A stretch of 64,000 nucleotides of DNA from Guptibacillus hwajinpoensis (GTDB taxonomy: Bacteria; Bacillota; Bacilli; Bacillales; Guptibacillaceae). Each line of letters opens with the position of its first letter. The stretch's first letter is position 1. The DNA lies in NCBI RefSeq assembly GCF_020524165.1, contig NZ_JAIVKU010000003.1, positions 685,205 through 749,204 on the forward strand, given 5' to 3'. The notes beneath the pieces were generated by a model, which was not told the origin of the DNA, searched no databases, and saw nothing but the letters and a program-made list of their open reading frames with translations. The translations under genes were made by a program, and so were the position numbers. Below, piece by piece: positions 1 to 9,845 of the stretch.

Positions 1-1
1 T

Positions 2-271
2 GAAGAGTCCCTTCACATCGAAATTGATCGTACGGGGGTTGATTATTTAAGACTTGTGCGTCATCTCAGACATGCGATTGAACGAAGTGAATCAAACCAG
101 CCGGTTGAAGCACACGAACGTTTAGAAAAAGTATTGAAAGAAGAATATCCAATGTGTTATAATCTTTCATGGAAGTTGATTAAAATAATGCAAAAGGAAC
201 TTCGTACGAATTTTCCTGATGCAGAAGCAGTCTACTTAACAATGCACTTGCAAAGGCTTTCTCCTAAATAA
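2..271 (+). CDS. glcT: Transcription antiterminator GlcT, C-terminal part (cut by window edge)
   Basis: The frame is already open at base 2, so the start lies outside the window. The 89 visible residues form the second PTS regulation domain (PRD2) of a BglG/SacY-type antiterminator. Both histidine-bearing helices are visible: 'LRLVRHLRHAIER' near the left edge and 'AVYLTMHLQRL' at the C-terminus. A ribonucleic antitermination target begins about 17 bases after the stop, directly in front of ptsG, which identifies this member as GlcT. In the family, the N-terminal RNA-binding domain (not visible here) stabilises the RAT hairpin when glucose is transported, and phosphorylation of the PRDs by PTS proteins controls it. 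A different PRD antiterminator is possible but unlikely in this position. Confidence 0.88.
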   Translation, partial: EESLHIEIDRTGVDYLRLVRHLRHAIERSESNQPVEAHERLEKVLKEEYPMCYNLSWKLIKIMQKELRTNFPDAEAVYLTMHLQRLSPK

Positions 272-288
272 TTTTATACTTAACGGTA

Positions 289-318
289 ACGTGTTACTGA
301 TACGATCAGGCATGAGTG
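289..318 (+). promoter_or_regulatory. Ribonucleic antiterminator (RAT) target of GlcT
   Basis: This stretch, beginning 'AACGTGTTACTGATACGATC', resembles the RAT of Bacillus ptsG leaders and overlaps the 5' arm of the terminator at 309-319, so the two RNA folds exclude each other. A -10-like TATACT lies at 275-280, which would place the transcript start just before the RAT; no good -35 is visible. Inference: GlcT binding to the RAT allows ptsGHI transcription when glucose is present. Confidence 0.75.
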
Positions 319-394
319 AAACCGGAATGACAATATTGAATTGGGGTATAGTATATCCTGATACAATTGTCATACCATCACTCATGCCTTTTTT
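309..394 (+). terminator. Leader terminator of ptsGHI controlled by antitermination
   Basis: An 11-bp perfect stem pairs GGCATGAGTGA (309-319) with TCACTCATGCC (378-388) and is followed by six T. The large loop and the overlap of its 5' arm with the RAT are typical of BglG-family leader attenuators. It lies between glcT and ptsG. Confidence 0.85.
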
Positions 395-435
395 ATATGT
401 AAATTCTTAGGGGGAAAATAAAAGGAGGAAAACAA

Positions 436-2472
436 ATGTTTAAACAAGCTTTCGGGGTTTTACAACGTGTTGGTAAAGCGTTAATGCTTCCAGTGGCGAT
501 TTTACCTGCTGCTGGTCTGCTACTTGGGTTTGGTAACGCTTTTCAAAACCCAACATTGCTAGAAAAATTACCATTCATGTCTGCAGAATGGTTCCAATTA
601 CTTGCTACTGTTATGGAAGAGTCTGGTGGGATAGTATTTGCTAACCTTGCGCTCCTATTCGCGGTCGGTGTAGCAATTGGTTTATCTGATGGAGACGGGG
701 TTGCTGGTATTGCGGCAATTGTCGGCTTCCTTGTTATGAATATTACGATGGGTGTACTTGAAGGCGTTTCTGCTGATCAAGTTGCTGAAAGCGCATCATA
801 TGCTAATGTATTAGGTATACCTACCCTTCAAACAGGGGTATTTGGAGGAATTATCGTCGGTATTCTTGCCTCCTATATGTATAAACGGTATTATAATATT
901 CAACTTCCTCAATATCTTGGCTTCTTTGCTGGGAAACGTTTTGTTCCAATCGCTACGGCGGTTTCATCACTGATTCTTGGTGTGATTATGATCTTTGTTT
1001 GGCCACCTGTACAATCAGGTCTAAATGCTTTTTCACACAATATGCTTGATGCCAATCCTGCTCTCGCAGCATTTGTATTCGGTGTCATTGAACGTTCATT
1101 GATTCCATTTGGACTTCACCATATCTTCTACTCACCATTCTGGTTTGAGTTTGGACAGTATACAAACGCTGCTGGTGAAATTATCCGAGGAGATCAAAAG
1201 ATTTTCTTTGAACAATTAAAAGATGGTGCTGAACTTACAGCTGGTACGTTCATGACTGGTAAATTCCCGTTTATGATGTTTGGACTTCCTGCAGCAGCAC
1301 TTGCTATGTATCATGAAGCTAGACCAGAAAAGAAAGCGGTTGTGGCTGGTATTATGGGATCCGCTGCGTTAACATCTTTCTTAACGGGTATTACAGAACC
1401 ACTTGAATTCTCATTCCTATTTGTTGCGCCAGTTCTTTTCGGAATTCATGCGATTTTTGCAGGACTTTCCTTTATGACTATGGCATTGCTAGATGTTAAA
1501 ATTGGGATGACTTTCTCTGGTGGTGTCATTGACTTCCTTCTATTCGGAGTTCTACAAGGAAGAACAGCATGGTGGCTCGTTATTCCAGTAGGATTAGTGT
1601 TTGCTTTAATCTACTACTTCGGCTTCCGTTTTGCGATCCGCAAGTTTAACTTAATGACGCCAGGACGCGAAGAAGATGAAGAAGATGAAATTGCTGACGA
1701 CGGTCAGGAAAATACGGCTCTTGCTTATAATGTGCTTCAAGCTCTCGGCGGTGAAAGCAATATTACAAGTCTAGATGCTTGTATTACACGACTTCGTGTT
1801 TCTGTTTCAGATAAAGGCGAAGTGGATAAGAAACGATTGAAACGTCTTGGAGCATCAGGTGTTATGGAAGTAGGGAATAACATTCAGGCAATCTTTGGTA
1901 CACAGTCCGATGGGTTGAAGGGACAGATCAGAGATATTATGAGTGGAAAAACGCCAAAACCACTTCAAGATCAGAAGAAAGAAGAACAATCTGAAAAACC
2001 TTCTGTTGTCAAAGGAGAAGATCACCTTATTGCTCCTATAGAAGGAAAAATCATGCCAATCACAGAAGTGCCCGATCAGGTATTCTCTGGTAAGATGATG
2101 GGTGACGGTTTTGCGATTGAACCGACTGATGGCTTGATTGTCGCACCAGTTGATGGCAAAATAATGAATGTGTTCCCAACAAAGCACGCAATTGGAATTG
2201 AGTCAGTTAATGGTCGTGAAATTCTCATTCATGTTGGAATTGATACAGTTAACCTCAAAGGTGAAGGGTTCGAGGTGTTTATCAGCGAAGGCGATGACAT
2301 TAAGCAGGGACAAAAGCTTATGAAAGTCGATCTTCCTTATATTAAAGAAAATGCAACTTCAACCATTACGCCTATTGTGTTCACAAACCTTGAAGAGGGA
2401 GAAACGATTGACCTTTCAAAAGAAGGTACTGTTTCTCGGGAAGACAAAGATATTATTACAATATCTAAATAA
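436..2472 (+). CDS. ptsG: PTS glucose-specific permease, EIICBA
   Basis: Membrane permease that takes up glucose and phosphorylates it during transport. The 678 residues show EIIC first (about 1-400, many hydrophobic helices), an acidic linker '[11 protein letters not shown]', EIIB (about 427-505) with phospho-Cys449 in '[12 protein letters not shown]', and EIIA (about 540-678) with His584 and phospho-His599 in '[13 protein letters not shown]'. Length and domain order match Bacillus PtsG. The ATG follows AAGGAGG at 422-428. It is the first gene of ptsG-ptsH-ptsI and sits behind the GlcT antitermination site, so glucose induction is expected. The fused EIIA means a separate Crr is not needed for glucose. 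Confidence 0.97.
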   Translation: MFKQAFGVLQRVGKALMLPVAILPAAGLLLGFGNAFQNPTLLEKLPFMSAEWFQLLATVMEESGGIVFANLALLFAVGVAIGLSDGDGVAGIAAIVGFLVMNITMGVLEGVSADQVAESASYANVLGIPTLQTGVFGGIIVGILASYMYKRYYNIQLPQYLGFFAGKRFVPIATAVSSLILGVIMIFVWPPVQSGLNAFSHNMLDANPALAAFVFGVIERSLIPFGLHHIFYSPFWFEFGQYTNAAGEIIRGDQKIFFEQLKDGAELTAGTFMTGKFPFMMFGLPAAALAMYHEARPEKKAVVAGIMGSAALTSFLTGITEPLEFSFLFVAPVLFGIHAIFAGLSFMTMALLDVKIGMTFSGGVIDFLLFGVLQGRTAWWLVIPVGLVFALIYYFGFRFAIRKFNLMTPGREEDEEDEIADDGQENTALAYNVLQALGGESNITSLDACITRLRVSVSDKGEVDKKRLKRLGASGVMEVGNNIQAIFGTQSDGLKGQIRDIMSGKTPKPLQDQKKEEQSEKPSVVKGEDHLIAPIEGKIMPITEVPDQVFSGKMMGDGFAIEPTDGLIVAPVDGKIMNVFPTKHAIGIESVNGREILIHVGIDTVNLKGEGFEVFISEGDDIKQGQKLMKVDLPYIKENATSTITPIVFTNLEEGETIDLSKEGTVSREDKDIITISK

Positions 2473-2502
2473 AAAAATAACAATTGAAAGAGGGAATTAA
2501 AA

Positions 2503-2769
2503 ATGGCAGAGAAAAATTTCACAGTAACAAGCGAATCAGGTATCCACGCTCGTCCCGCAACTGCACTAGTAAACAAAGCAGGTCAATATAGCTCTGACGT
2601 AACACTTGATTATAACGGGAAGTCTGTTAACTTGAAATCCATTATGGGTGTTATGAGCCTTGGTATTCAACAAAACTCTGAAATCACAATCAAAGCAGAA
2701 GGATCAGATGCTGATGAGGCGATTGCAGGACTAACTGAAGTTATGGAAAACGAAGGTCTAGGCAAGTAA
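2503..2769 (+). CDS. ptsH: Phosphocarrier protein HPr
   Basis: Small cytoplasmic phosphocarrier of 88 residues that passes phosphate from Enzyme I to the sugar EIIs. His15 sits in 'SGIHARPAT' and is the EI-dependent phosphorylation site. Ser46 in '[12 protein letters not shown]' is the site used by HPr kinase, so this HPr can also serve as the CcpA corepressor in carbon catabolite repression (known for the family). AGAGGGA precedes the ATG. The stop codon's last base is the first base of the ptsI start (TAATG), so ptsH and ptsI are translationally coupled. Confidence 0.98.
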   Translation: MAEKNFTVTSESGIHARPATALVNKAGQYSSDVTLDYNGKSVNLKSIMGVMSLGIQQNSEITIKAEGSDADEAIAGLTEVMENEGLGK

Positions 2770-4496
2770 TGTCTAACCAGCTGACTGGAATTGGCGCTTC
2801 TGCGGGAATAGCTATTGCGAAAGCGTTCGTACTTGAAAACCCGGCTCTTGAAATTGAACAAACTTCAATTTCTGATGCAGGTGCTGAAATCGAACGTTTT
2901 GAAGCGTCCGTTCATCGTGCCAAAGAAGAACTCGAAGTAATTAAAAACCACGCCAATGAACAGCTCGGAGAAGATAAAGCAGCGATATTCGCTGCTCATC
3001 TTCTCGTTTTATCTGATCCAGAGTTGTTAAATGCGGTTAAAGATAAAGTAAACAACGAAAAAGTAAATGCTGAAAGTGCAATGAGTGACGTGTCAAATAT
3101 GTTTATTAGCATGTTTGAAAACATGGATAACGAGTACATGAAAGAACGTGCTGCTGATATTCGTGACGTATCAAAACGCGTACTTGCTCATTTGCTAGGC
3201 GTGACGTTTACTTCTCCTGGAGCAATTACAGATGAAGTGATTGTCTTAGCTGAAGATCTAACACCTTCTGACACTGCGCAATTAAATAAGCAGTTTGTTA
3301 AAGGGTTTGCAACAGATATTGGCGGTAGAACATCTCACTCTGCCATCATGGCTCGGTCAATGGAAATTCCAGCTGTGGTTGGAACGAAAACAATTACTTC
3401 TGAAGATGTTGAAGGTAAGATTGTGATCATTGATGGAATCGATGGTAATGTGATTGTTGATCCTTCTGATGAAGAAATCGCACAATATACGAAGAAAAAA
3501 GAACACTTCGAAGCCAAAAAGCAAGAGTGGGCTAAGCTTGTTAATGAGCCTACAACAACAAAAGATGAAAAACATGTTGAGCTTGCAGCAAATATCGGAA
3601 CACCTGAAGATGTTAAAGGGGTTCTTGAAAACGGCGGAGAGGGTGTTGGTCTTTACCGTACTGAGTTCCTTTATATGGGACGTAATGAATTGCCATCAGA
3701 AGAAGAACAATTCAACGCTTATAAAGAGGTTCTTGAGAAAATGGACGGTAAGCCAGTTGTCATCCGTACGCTTGATATCGGTGGAGACAAAGAGCTACCA
3801 TACTTAAATCTTCCAAAAGAAATGAATCCTTTCCTTGGGTTCCGTGCGATTCGTCTTTGCCTGGAAGAAACAGAGATTTTCCGTACGCAACTTCGCGCAC
3901 TTTTACGGGCTAGTGTTTTCGGAAACTTGAAAGTAATGTTCCCTATGATCGCCACTGTTGGTGAATTCCGTGAGGCGAAAGAGATGCTTCTTTCTGTTAA
4001 AGAGGAGCTAATTGGGGAAGGTACTCAAGTTTCAGAAGATATCGAAATTGGTATGATGGTTGAGATTCCAGCAACTGCTGCTATGGCGGACGTATTTGCT
4101 AAGGAAGTTGATTTCTTTAGTGTTGGAACAAATGATCTTATTCAATATACGATGGCTGCTGACCGTATGAATCAAAAAGTATCTTACCTGTACCAACCAT
4201 ATAACCCCGCTATTCTTAGACTTGTGAAAATGGTTATTGATGCAGCTCATAAAGAAGGCAAGTGGGCCGGTATGTGTGGAGAAATGGCAGGAGATCAAAT
4301 CGCGATTCCGATCCTTCTTGGACTTGGTCTTGATGAATTTAGCATGAGTGCAACGTCAATCTTGCCTGCTAGAAGTCAAATGACGAAGCTATCAAAAGAA
4401 GAGATTTCTTCGCATATTGATCATATTCTTTCACTAGCAACAAATGAAGAAGTGATTGCTTACGTACAAGAACATTTCGCAACGGAAGAGCTATAG
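2769..4496 (+). CDS. ptsI: PTS Enzyme I (phosphoenolpyruvate-protein phosphotransferase)
   Basis: Cytoplasmic enzyme that autophosphorylates from phosphoenolpyruvate and hands the phosphate to HPr. The 575 residues are the usual length. The N-terminal HPr-binding and swivelling region contains active His190 in '[13 protein letters not shown]'. The C-terminal PEP-binding barrel has '[11 protein letters not shown]', '[15 protein letters not shown]', the metal-binding '[11 protein letters not shown]' and the acid/base cysteine in 'GMCGEMAGD'. Its ATG overlaps the ptsH stop by one base. The operon ends at the terminator that overlaps this gene's stop codon. Confidence 0.98.
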   Translation: MSNQLTGIGASAGIAIAKAFVLENPALEIEQTSISDAGAEIERFEASVHRAKEELEVIKNHANEQLGEDKAAIFAAHLLVLSDPELLNAVKDKVNNEKVNAESAMSDVSNMFISMFENMDNEYMKERAADIRDVSKRVLAHLLGVTFTSPGAITDEVIVLAEDLTPSDTAQLNKQFVKGFATDIGGRTSHSAIMARSMEIPAVVGTKTITSEDVEGKIVIIDGIDGNVIVDPSDEEIAQYTKKKEHFEAKKQEWAKLVNEPTTTKDEKHVELAANIGTPEDVKGVLENGGEGVGLYRTEFLYMGRNELPSEEEQFNAYKEVLEKMDGKPVVIRTLDIGGDKELPYLNLPKEMNPFLGFRAIRLCLEETEIFRTQLRALLRASVFGNLKVMFPMIATVGEFREAKEMLLSVKEELIGEGTQVSEDIEIGMMVEIPATAAMADVFAKEVDFFSVGTNDLIQYTMAADRMNQKVSYLYQPYNPAILRLVKMVIDAAHKEGKWAGMCGEMAGDQIAIPILLGLGLDEFSMSATSILPARSQMTKLSKEEISSHIDHILSLATNEEVIAYVQEHFATEEL

Positions 4497-4516
4497 GAAA
4501 CTATAGCTCTTTTTTT
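4487..4516 (+). terminator. Terminator of ptsGHI
   Basis: A 10-bp perfect stem, AGAGCTATAG with CTATAGCTCT, has a GAAA tetraloop and is followed by six to seven T. The ptsI stop codon lies in the 5' arm. Confidence 0.92.
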
Positions 4517-4709
4517 CGTTTATAATCGAAAGTCGAATCATAATGGCGGATCGTGAGATTTTTGATTCTGAAATGTTTCGAATCGTGACAGGGAAATCTG
4601 GATGTGTTAGTAAATGGTTGTAACTTGCATAATAAATCATACACTCTTCTTGCATTTCAAGTCGCTTACAATCAAAATAGATTATAAGATACCATAAGGG
4701 GGAGACTAG

Positions 4710-5162
4710 ATGTCTGAAGAATTAACGAGAGAACCAGCTTCAATTGTTGATATAGAGAAATCACTTCGAATGGTGGCTGGAATCATTAAACAAAATGGAC
4801 GCGAACTTTTAAGTGAATTTTCCATTACCCCTCCTCAATTTATGGCACTCCAATGGCTTTCTGAATATGGGGACTTAACCATTGGCGAGCTATCAAATAA
4901 GATGTACCTTGCTTGTAGTACAACAACGGATTTAGTCGATCGAATGGAAAAGACGGATTTAGTAAAACGAGTGAAAGACCCACATGATCGTCGCGTTGTA
5001 CGAATTCATATACTTGATAAGGGAAATGACATTATCAAAAAGGTTATTCATAAAAGACAGGTCTATTTGGAAAAGATTACTCAGACATTTTCAGGTGATC
5101 AAGTAAAAGCATTGGAAGAAAGTTTGCATTTGCTTTATGACGAAATGAAAAAGAACGAATAG
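4710..5162 (+). CDS. MarR-family transcriptional regulator
   Basis: A 150-residue winged-helix regulator. The core reads 'QFMALQWLSEYGDLTIGELS', followed by the recognition helix 'LACSTTTDLVDRME' and the wing 'DRRVVRIHILDKG', which is diagnostic of MarR. It corresponds by position to ysmB of B. subtilis, which lies just before the glutamate racemase gene. murI starts 27 bases downstream, so co-transcription is likely. The ligand and targets are unknown. The 213-base upstream gap holds two near-direct repeats (ACTTGCAT and TCTTGCAT, about 4623-4655) that could be an operator, but this is weak. GGGGGAG precedes the ATG. Confidence 0.9.
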   Translation: MSEELTREPASIVDIEKSLRMVAGIIKQNGRELLSEFSITPPQFMALQWLSEYGDLTIGELSNKMYLACSTTTDLVDRMEKTDLVKRVKDPHDRRVVRIHILDKGNDIIKKVIHKRQVYLEKITQTFSGDQVKALEESLHLLYDEMKKNE

Positions 5163-5189
5163 GACCGGTAAGTAGAGAGGCGAATTGTT

Positions 5190-5987
5190 TTGAAAAAACC
5201 AATTGGGGTTATTGATTCTGGAGTTGGCGGTTTAACGGTAGCTCGCGAAATAATGCGTCAATTACCAAAGGAAGAAATTGTTTATTTAGGAGATACAGCA
5301 AGGTGCCCATACGGACCTAGATCTGCGTCTGAAGTGAAACAGTTTACGTGGGAAATGACCAATTATCTTTTAGAAGAATATCAAATTAAGATGCTCATTA
5401 TCGCTTGTAATACAGCCACAGCCGTAGTGTTGAAGGAAATTCAGGATGAACTTAATATACCAGTTAGAGGTGTAATCCATCCCGGTGCAAGAAGTGCTCT
5501 TAAAGAAACAACGAGTAAATACATTGGGGTCATTGGCACGGCAGGTACAATTAAGAGCAGAGCGTATGAATATTCACTTAAAGCGATCGATGATGATGTT
5601 AAGGTTGAAAGTCTTGCTTGTCCGCCTTTTGTTCCACTTGTCGAAACGGGCAATCTCTCAAGTGAAGAAACCTATCAGACTGTTAGAAATACGCTATCTC
5701 CTTTACTAAATAAAGGGATTGATACGTTAATTTTAGGTTGTACTCATTACCCTTTATTAGAACCAGTTATCCAATCAGTGATGGGAGAAAAGACAGCGAT
5801 TATTTGTTCTGGAGATGAGACGGCCTATGAAGTGAGTGGTATCCTAGAGTATAGCTCGCTTTTATATACTGGGGATCATCGCCCTTCTCACACATTTTTA
5901 ACAACAGGATCGATTGATAATTTCACAAGAATCGCAAGTCACTGGCTAGATTATCCTGTGAAAAATGTCAAGCGTATCGAACTCTAA
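5190..5987 (+). CDS. murI: Glutamate racemase
   Basis: Cofactor-independent racemase that makes D-glutamate for peptidoglycan (RacE/MurI). Both catalytic cysteines are present: Cys73 in '[10 protein letters not shown]' and Cys184 in '[10 protein letters not shown]'. The substrate-binding '[15 protein letters not shown]' is at the N-terminus. The start is TTG at 5190, preceded by GAGAGG; it gives '[11 protein letters not shown]', the usual family N-terminus. It follows the MarR gene closely and ends at a strong terminator. The 265-residue length is typical. Confidence 0.96.
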   Translation: MKKPIGVIDSGVGGLTVAREIMRQLPKEEIVYLGDTARCPYGPRSASEVKQFTWEMTNYLLEEYQIKMLIIACNTATAVVLKEIQDELNIPVRGVIHPGARSALKETTSKYIGVIGTAGTIKSRAYEYSLKAIDDDVKVESLACPPFVPLVETGNLSSEETYQTVRNTLSPLLNKGIDTLILGCTHYPLLEPVIQSVMGEKTAIICSGDETAYEVSGILEYSSLLYTGDHRPSHTFLTTGSIDNFTRIASHWLDYPVKNVKRIEL

Positions 5988-6014
5988 TCCTTTTTGGGTT
6001 AGAGTTCTTTTTTT
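5979..6014 (+). terminator. Terminator of murI
   Basis: GAACTCTAA (5979-5987) pairs with TTAGAGTTC (5999-6007), followed by seven T. The stem begins inside the murI stop region. Confidence 0.9.
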
Positions 6015-6194
6015 ATGGCTCTATTCATGAAGGGTATGCATGTTTTACTTGAACGAGCTAAACACCTAGAAATCAATAACAGCTAGCGTTGCCTTTATAT
6101 ATAGGATGGATTGATGAAAGGGCACATATTAGGAGTCAGGTTCATTACCCTGAAATTGAGTAGTACCGCAATTATTTTTCTTATGACATGAAAG

Positions 6195-6203
6195 GCATAC
6201 AAG
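6195..6203 (+). promoter_or_regulatory. Possible sigma-E -10 element before gerM
   Basis: GCATACAAG resembles the mother-cell sigma-E -10 consensus (GCATACAnT). An AT-rich candidate -35 (CAATTATTT, near 6169) is present but its spacing is a little long. The gene behind it is a mother-cell-type spore lipoprotein, which makes the call plausible but not certain. Confidence 0.35.
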
Positions 6204-6280
6204 TTATTGTCATCGAGAAGGTATAAATTAAAATATAACTCGTATAAATGGTAGTACAAACCATCCGGGGAGGGATAGCT

Positions 6281-7366
6281 ATGCGTTTACGCGGAATTGG
6301 ATTCGCGCTATTGTTGCTTTCATGTATATTAACAATATCTGGCTGTGGTTTCGGTTTTGAGAAGTCATTGAAGGAAATTGATCCTCCAAAAGTTGATTAT
6401 GTCAAGGACGGGGAGCAAATGCAGGATAAGGAGACTGGTGCAACTAAGGAAGGGGAGGTAGAAGAGGCGACAGGAGACGAACCGTCTGAAGAAGCAAGTG
6501 GAATGACAACGCGGCAACTTTATCTACTTGATGCAAACGGAATGGTGGTACCTCAGAGTTTTCAGCTTCCGGCAGTAGAAAGTGCTGCAAAACAGGCACT
6601 TGAATACCTGGTGATTGACGGTCCCGTTACAGAGATGCTTCCGAATGGGTTTAAAGCTGTTTTACCTGCAGGAACGGTGGTTCAGGGAATTGACCAGGTG
6701 GATGAGACATTAGTTGTGGATTTTTCAAACGAATTTAAAGACTATGCCGCTGAAAATGAAAAACAAATTCTTGAAGCTGTCACATGGACGCTTACTCAAT
6801 TTGATGGCGTCAAGAAAGTGAAAATTCAAATCAATGGCTACGATCAGTCAGAAATGCCCGTTAATGGTACCCCTATTGGTGAAAGTGTGAGCCGAGCTAA
6901 CGGAATCAATCACGAAATGGGTAATGTTGTAGACGTCTCCAACAGCGAAGATATTACGGTTTACTTCATGGCTCAAAACGAAGACTATTCTTATTATGTG
7001 CCGGTAACAAAGCGAATGGAAGGCGTATCCAACGATGTAAGAGGCGTATTAAAAGGCTTGATGGAAGGCCCGCCTGTTCAATCTGGATTATTTAGTCAGT
7101 TTTCGAAAGATATCAAATTACTTGGCGCAAATGAAGAGGACGGATTATTAACACTTGACTTCAATGAAGCCATTTTAACTGGATCAGAAGAAATGGTTTT
7201 GCAGCAAGATCTGTTAAATAGCCTTGTCCTTTCGTTAACTGAGCAAACAGATATCAATGAAGTAGCTATAACAGTGGATGGTCATCCTGAAGTAATGGAT
7301 GAATCTGGGAACGCATTGAGCGAACCCGTTTCAAGGCCAGAAGACGTTAACAAAGTGGGTTTTTAA
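6281..7366 (+). CDS. gerM: Spore germination/sporulation lipoprotein GerM
   Basis: Secreted lipoprotein of 361 residues with two GerMN domains (about 85-200 and 220-350). In B. subtilis GerM helps assemble the SpoIIIA-SpoIIQ channel complex during engulfment and affects germination. The N-terminus has a hydrophobic signal segment ending in the lipobox 'LTISGC', followed by an acidic low-complexity linker. The second domain has 'GVLKGLMEGPP', paralleling 'ALEYLVIDGPV' in the first. The ATG at 6281 is chosen over the upstream in-frame ATG at 6248 because GGGGAGGG at 6267-6274 is correctly spaced and the lipobox then lies about 26 residues from the start. Located before rph, as in B. subtilis. 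Confidence 0.93.
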   Translation: MRLRGIGFALLLLSCILTISGCGFGFEKSLKEIDPPKVDYVKDGEQMQDKETGATKEGEVEEATGDEPSEEASGMTTRQLYLLDANGMVVPQSFQLPAVESAAKQALEYLVIDGPVTEMLPNGFKAVLPAGTVVQGIDQVDETLVVDFSNEFKDYAAENEKQILEAVTWTLTQFDGVKKVKIQINGYDQSEMPVNGTPIGESVSRANGINHEMGNVVDVSNSEDITVYFMAQNEDYSYYVPVTKRMEGVSNDVRGVLKGLMEGPPVQSGLFSQFSKDIKLLGANEEDGLLTLDFNEAILTGSEEMVLQQDLLNSLVLSLTEQTDINEVAITVDGHPEVMDESGNALSEPVSRPEDVNKVGF

Positions 7367-7386
7367 AATAGAATATGATAGGATGT

Positions 7387-7410
7387 AGAGGCAGGGAAAC
7401 TGCCTCTTTT
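7387..7410 (+). terminator. Weak terminator after gerM
   Basis: AGAGGCAG (7387-7394) pairs with CTGCCTCT (7400-7407) with loop GGAAA, but only four T follow. Partial read-through into rph is plausible. Confidence 0.65.
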
Positions 7411-7494
7411 CCATGTTGATAAGAGAGGTAGATGATGATTGAATTAAGTGACATCAGGTGAAAAAGCGAACGATTTGTTATTAGGAGGACAAGT

Positions 7495-8253
7495 ATGAGA
7501 GTAGATGGGCGTCAGGAAAATGAATTGAGAGCGATACATATTGAAAGAGACTATATAAAGCATCCAGAAGGCTCTGTTTTGATAACTGTAGGCGATACAA
7601 AAGTAATCTGCTCTGCTTCTATTGAGGATCGAGTTCCTCCATTTATGCGTGGACAGGGGAAGGGATGGATTGCAGCAGAATATGCGATGTTACCGCGTGC
7701 GACTGAGCAGCGAAACATTAGGGAATCAAGTAAGGGAAAAGTGGCTGGACGTACGATGGAGATTCAGCGTTTAATCGGAAGGGCGCTACGTACCGTAGTT
7801 GATCTTGATGCGCTTGGGGAACGTACAATCTGGATAGATTGTGATGTCATACAGGCTGACGGGGGGACACGTACTGCCTCTATTACTGGAGCATTTGTGG
7901 CACTCGTCATTGCCGTTGAAAAAGGAATGGCGCGCAAGCAAATCAAGAAAATGCCTATCACTAATTTTCTTGCCGCTACGTCGGTTGGCATAGACAAAAA
8001 TGGGTCAGCGTTATTAGATTTATGCTATAGAGAAGATTCTTCCGCTCAAGTCGATATGAATATTGTACTGACAGGTAGTGGAGAATTTGTTGAATTACAG
8101 GGAACAGGAGAAGAAGCAACATTCAATATGGATCAACTGAATGAAATGCTGGCCCTTGGAAAAGCAGGGGTTGAGGAATTAATTAAAATTCAAGCTGAAG
8201 TGATTGGTGACTTCGCGACGAAGATAAAGGAGGCTCCCTCATCTAATGCGTAA
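7495..8253 (+). CDS. rph: Ribonuclease PH
   Basis: Phosphorolytic 3'-5' exoribonuclease that trims tRNA 3' ends, acting as a ring-shaped hexamer. The 252 residues carry the family motifs '[12 protein letters not shown]' at the start, '[11 protein letters not shown]', and the catalytic '[19 protein letters not shown]'. The ATG follows AGGAGG at 7482-7487. The next gene begins eight bases before this one ends, so rph and the NTPase gene are coupled, as in other Bacillaceae. Confidence 0.97.
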   Translation: MRVDGRQENELRAIHIERDYIKHPEGSVLITVGDTKVICSASIEDRVPPFMRGQGKGWIAAEYAMLPRATEQRNIRESSKGKVAGRTMEIQRLIGRALRTVVDLDALGERTIWIDCDVIQADGGTRTASITGAFVALVIAVEKGMARKQIKKMPITNFLAATSVGIDKNGSALLDLCYREDSSAQVDMNIVLTGSGEFVELQGTGEEATFNMDQLNEMLALGKAGVEELIKIQAEVIGDFATKIKEAPSSNA

Positions 8254-8839
8254 GCTCCTTATTGCCACACAAAATGAAGGGAAAGTAAAAGAATTCAAGC
8301 GAAGATTCGAATCAGCTGAGTTAAGCGTTCTTTCTTTATTAGATATTGAAAATGCTCCAGATGTGGCTGAAACCGGGAGCACCTTCGCTGAGAACGCCGT
8401 TTTAAAAGCGGAAGCAATCATGAAACTCACAAATCAGCCTGTCATTGCGGATGATTCGGGGCTAGTTATTGATGCGCTTGATGGAGATCCTGGCGTCTAC
8501 TCTGCGCGCTATGCAGGGCCAGAGAAAGATGATGAAGCGAACATTGATAAAGTTTTACAAGAAATGAAAGATGTGCCGAAAGAAAAGCGCAACGCTTCCT
8601 TTCATTGTCTCCTAGCAGTAGCAATTCCCGGTCAAAACACTGAGATATTCTCGGGTACGTGCAATGGCATGATTACGTATGAACGATCTGGAAGTTATGG
8701 TTTTGGGTATGACCCGATTTTCTATGTTCCTTCTTATGACAAAACGATGGCTGAGCTTTCTCCTGAAGAGAAAAATGCGATTTCCCATAGGGGACAAGCG
8801 CTCGACCGATTAGAAGAGGCATTCAAAGAGTTATTTTAA
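8246..8839 (+). CDS. ysnA: XTP/dITP diphosphatase (RdgB/HAM1 family)
   Basis: House-cleaning nucleotide pyrophosphatase that hydrolyses non-canonical purine triphosphates such as dITP and XTP to monophosphates. Motifs: N-terminal '[14 protein letters not shown]', metal-binding '[13 protein letters not shown]', 'GYDPIFYVP' and C-terminal '[14 protein letters not shown]'. At 197 residues it is the normal length. It overlaps rph by eight bases, with AAGGAGGC inside the rph 3' end serving as its ribosome-binding site. The phosphoesterase gene follows 19 bases later; the three genes form one unit. Confidence 0.96.
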   Translation: MRKLLIATQNEGKVKEFKRRFESAELSVLSLLDIENAPDVAETGSTFAENAVLKAEAIMKLTNQPVIADDSGLVIDALDGDPGVYSARYAGPEKDDEANIDKVLQEMKDVPKEKRNASFHCLLAVAIPGQNTEIFSGTCNGMITYERSGSYGFGYDPIFYVPSYDKTMAELSPEEKNAISHRGQALDRLEEAFKELF

Positions 8840-8858
8840 CGAAAAGAGGTGGCGTAAA

Positions 8859-9371
8859 ATGAAAGTCCTTATTGTTAGTGATAATCATGGATCTGAGGAA
8901 GAATTGCAGCATCTGGTAGAGCGACATCAGCATGAAGTGGCGTGTATGATTCACTGTGGAGACTCAGAATTTGATTATGATGCAGACGAGATGCTTCCAT
9001 TCGAGGTAAGAGTGAGAGGGAATTGTGATTTTGATAACCGATATCCTGATGAGTTCGTTCACACAGTAGGAAATAAAACCATCTTCGCCACACACGGTCA
9101 TCTGTATAATGTGAAGATGACATTAATGAAGTTGCACTACAAAGCACAAGAAGAGCATGCTGACCTTGTTTGTTTTGGCCATTCTCACGAAGTTTTAACC
9201 GAATTTGTAGACGGGACGCTTTTCCTTAATCCCGGTAGCGTTAAACTTCCAAGAAGACCGACGATCCAAACATACGCCATTGTGGAGTGGACAAATGATA
9301 CGGTTCAAGTACATTACTATGATGAAAATGGAAAAGTGATCGGGGAAATTTCTAAAACATTTTCTCTTTAA
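8859..9371 (+). CDS. ysnB: YfcE/YsnB-type metallophosphoesterase
   Basis: A 170-residue calcineurin-like phosphoesterase. The five metal-ligand blocks are visible in order: 'SDNHG', 'HCGDSEFD', 'GNCDFDN', 'ATHGH' and 'FGHSHE'. It corresponds to B. subtilis YsnB, whose physiological substrate is uncertain; family members cleave small phosphodiesters in vitro. An AAGAGGTG site precedes the ATG. Last gene of the rph operon, ending at the terminator at 9381. Confidence 0.92.
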   Translation: MKVLIVSDNHGSEEELQHLVERHQHEVACMIHCGDSEFDYDADEMLPFEVRVRGNCDFDNRYPDEFVHTVGNKTIFATHGHLYNVKMTLMKLHYKAQEEHADLVCFGHSHEVLTEFVDGTLFLNPGSVKLPRRPTIQTYAIVEWTNDTVQVHYYDENGKVIGEISKTFSL

Positions 9372-9380
9372 ATAGGAAGA

Positions 9381-9406
9381 AAAACACAGCCTCTGCTGTG
9401 TTTTTT
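9381..9406 (+). terminator. Terminator of the rph operon
   Basis: AAAACACAGC pairs with GCTGTGTTTT around a CTCT loop, running into six T. Confidence 0.9.
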
Positions 9407-9465
9407 GACTTATTTCTATTGACTTTACGAATGCAGTCCGTTATATTAATAAATGTCGCTAGAAA

Positions 9466-9495
9466 CTTAAGGAATAAAAACTTAAGGAATAAAAA
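9466..9495 (+). repeat. Perfect 15-bp tandem duplication
   Basis: CTTAAGGAATAAAAA occurs twice in direct succession (9466-9480 and 9481-9495), 30 bases upstream of the tRNA. It looks like a recent slippage duplication. Confidence 0.9.
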
Positions 9496-9524
9496 AGCAT
9501 CATGACACCTTTGATCATTAGCAT

Positions 9525-9601
9525 GTCCCAGTAGCTCAGCAGGATAGAGCAACAGCCTTCTAAGCTGTGGGTCGCAGGTTCGAATCCTGCCTGGGACACC
9601 A
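9525..9601 (+). tRNA. tRNA-Arg (anticodon TCT)
   Basis: Full cloverleaf by eye: acceptor GTCCCAG (9525-9531) pairs perfectly with CTGGGAC (9591-9597); D-stem GCTC/GAGC; anticodon stem ACAGC/GCTGT with loop CTTCTAA, anticodon TCT; T-stem GCAGG/CCTGC with loop TTCGAAT; discriminator A and an encoded CCA at 9599-9601. It reads AGA/AGG arginine codons. It is an isolated tRNA gene between the phosphoesterase gene and the TPR gene. Confidence 0.97.
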
Positions 9602-9741
9602 TTATATATTTTCTGTAAAGGCATTTATCCTATGTGGTAGAATGGCTTTTTTTTGTTTATCATCTATCTCTAATAAGCTGGTACAGTAACTATAAATGGA
9701 GAGGTAAAAGGATTCCACATTCCAGTAGCGTGCTTCAGCTT

Positions 9742-9811
9742 GAGTTTACAGGTGGATACTGATAAACTGATACCTAATCGTAGCTGCGCCTTTCCTGCTG
9801 TAAACTCTTTT
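9742..9811 (+). other. Long inverted repeat in the leader of the TPR gene
   Basis: GAGTTTACAG (9742-9751) is the exact reverse complement of CTGTAAACTC (9798-9807), which is followed by TTTT. The arms are separated by 46 bases. It could be a terminator with a long, internally structured loop, possibly for the tRNA transcript, or a structured 5' leader. Confidence 0.45.
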
Positions 9812-9845
9812 AATAGAGAATATAAGAGAGTGGAGCGATTACGTC

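Noticed and set aside
9352..9624. A 90-codon minus-strand frame reading 'VPGRIRTCDPQLRR' across the tRNA
   Set aside because: It is the reverse of the tRNA-Arg gene, a well-known source of spurious protein entries.
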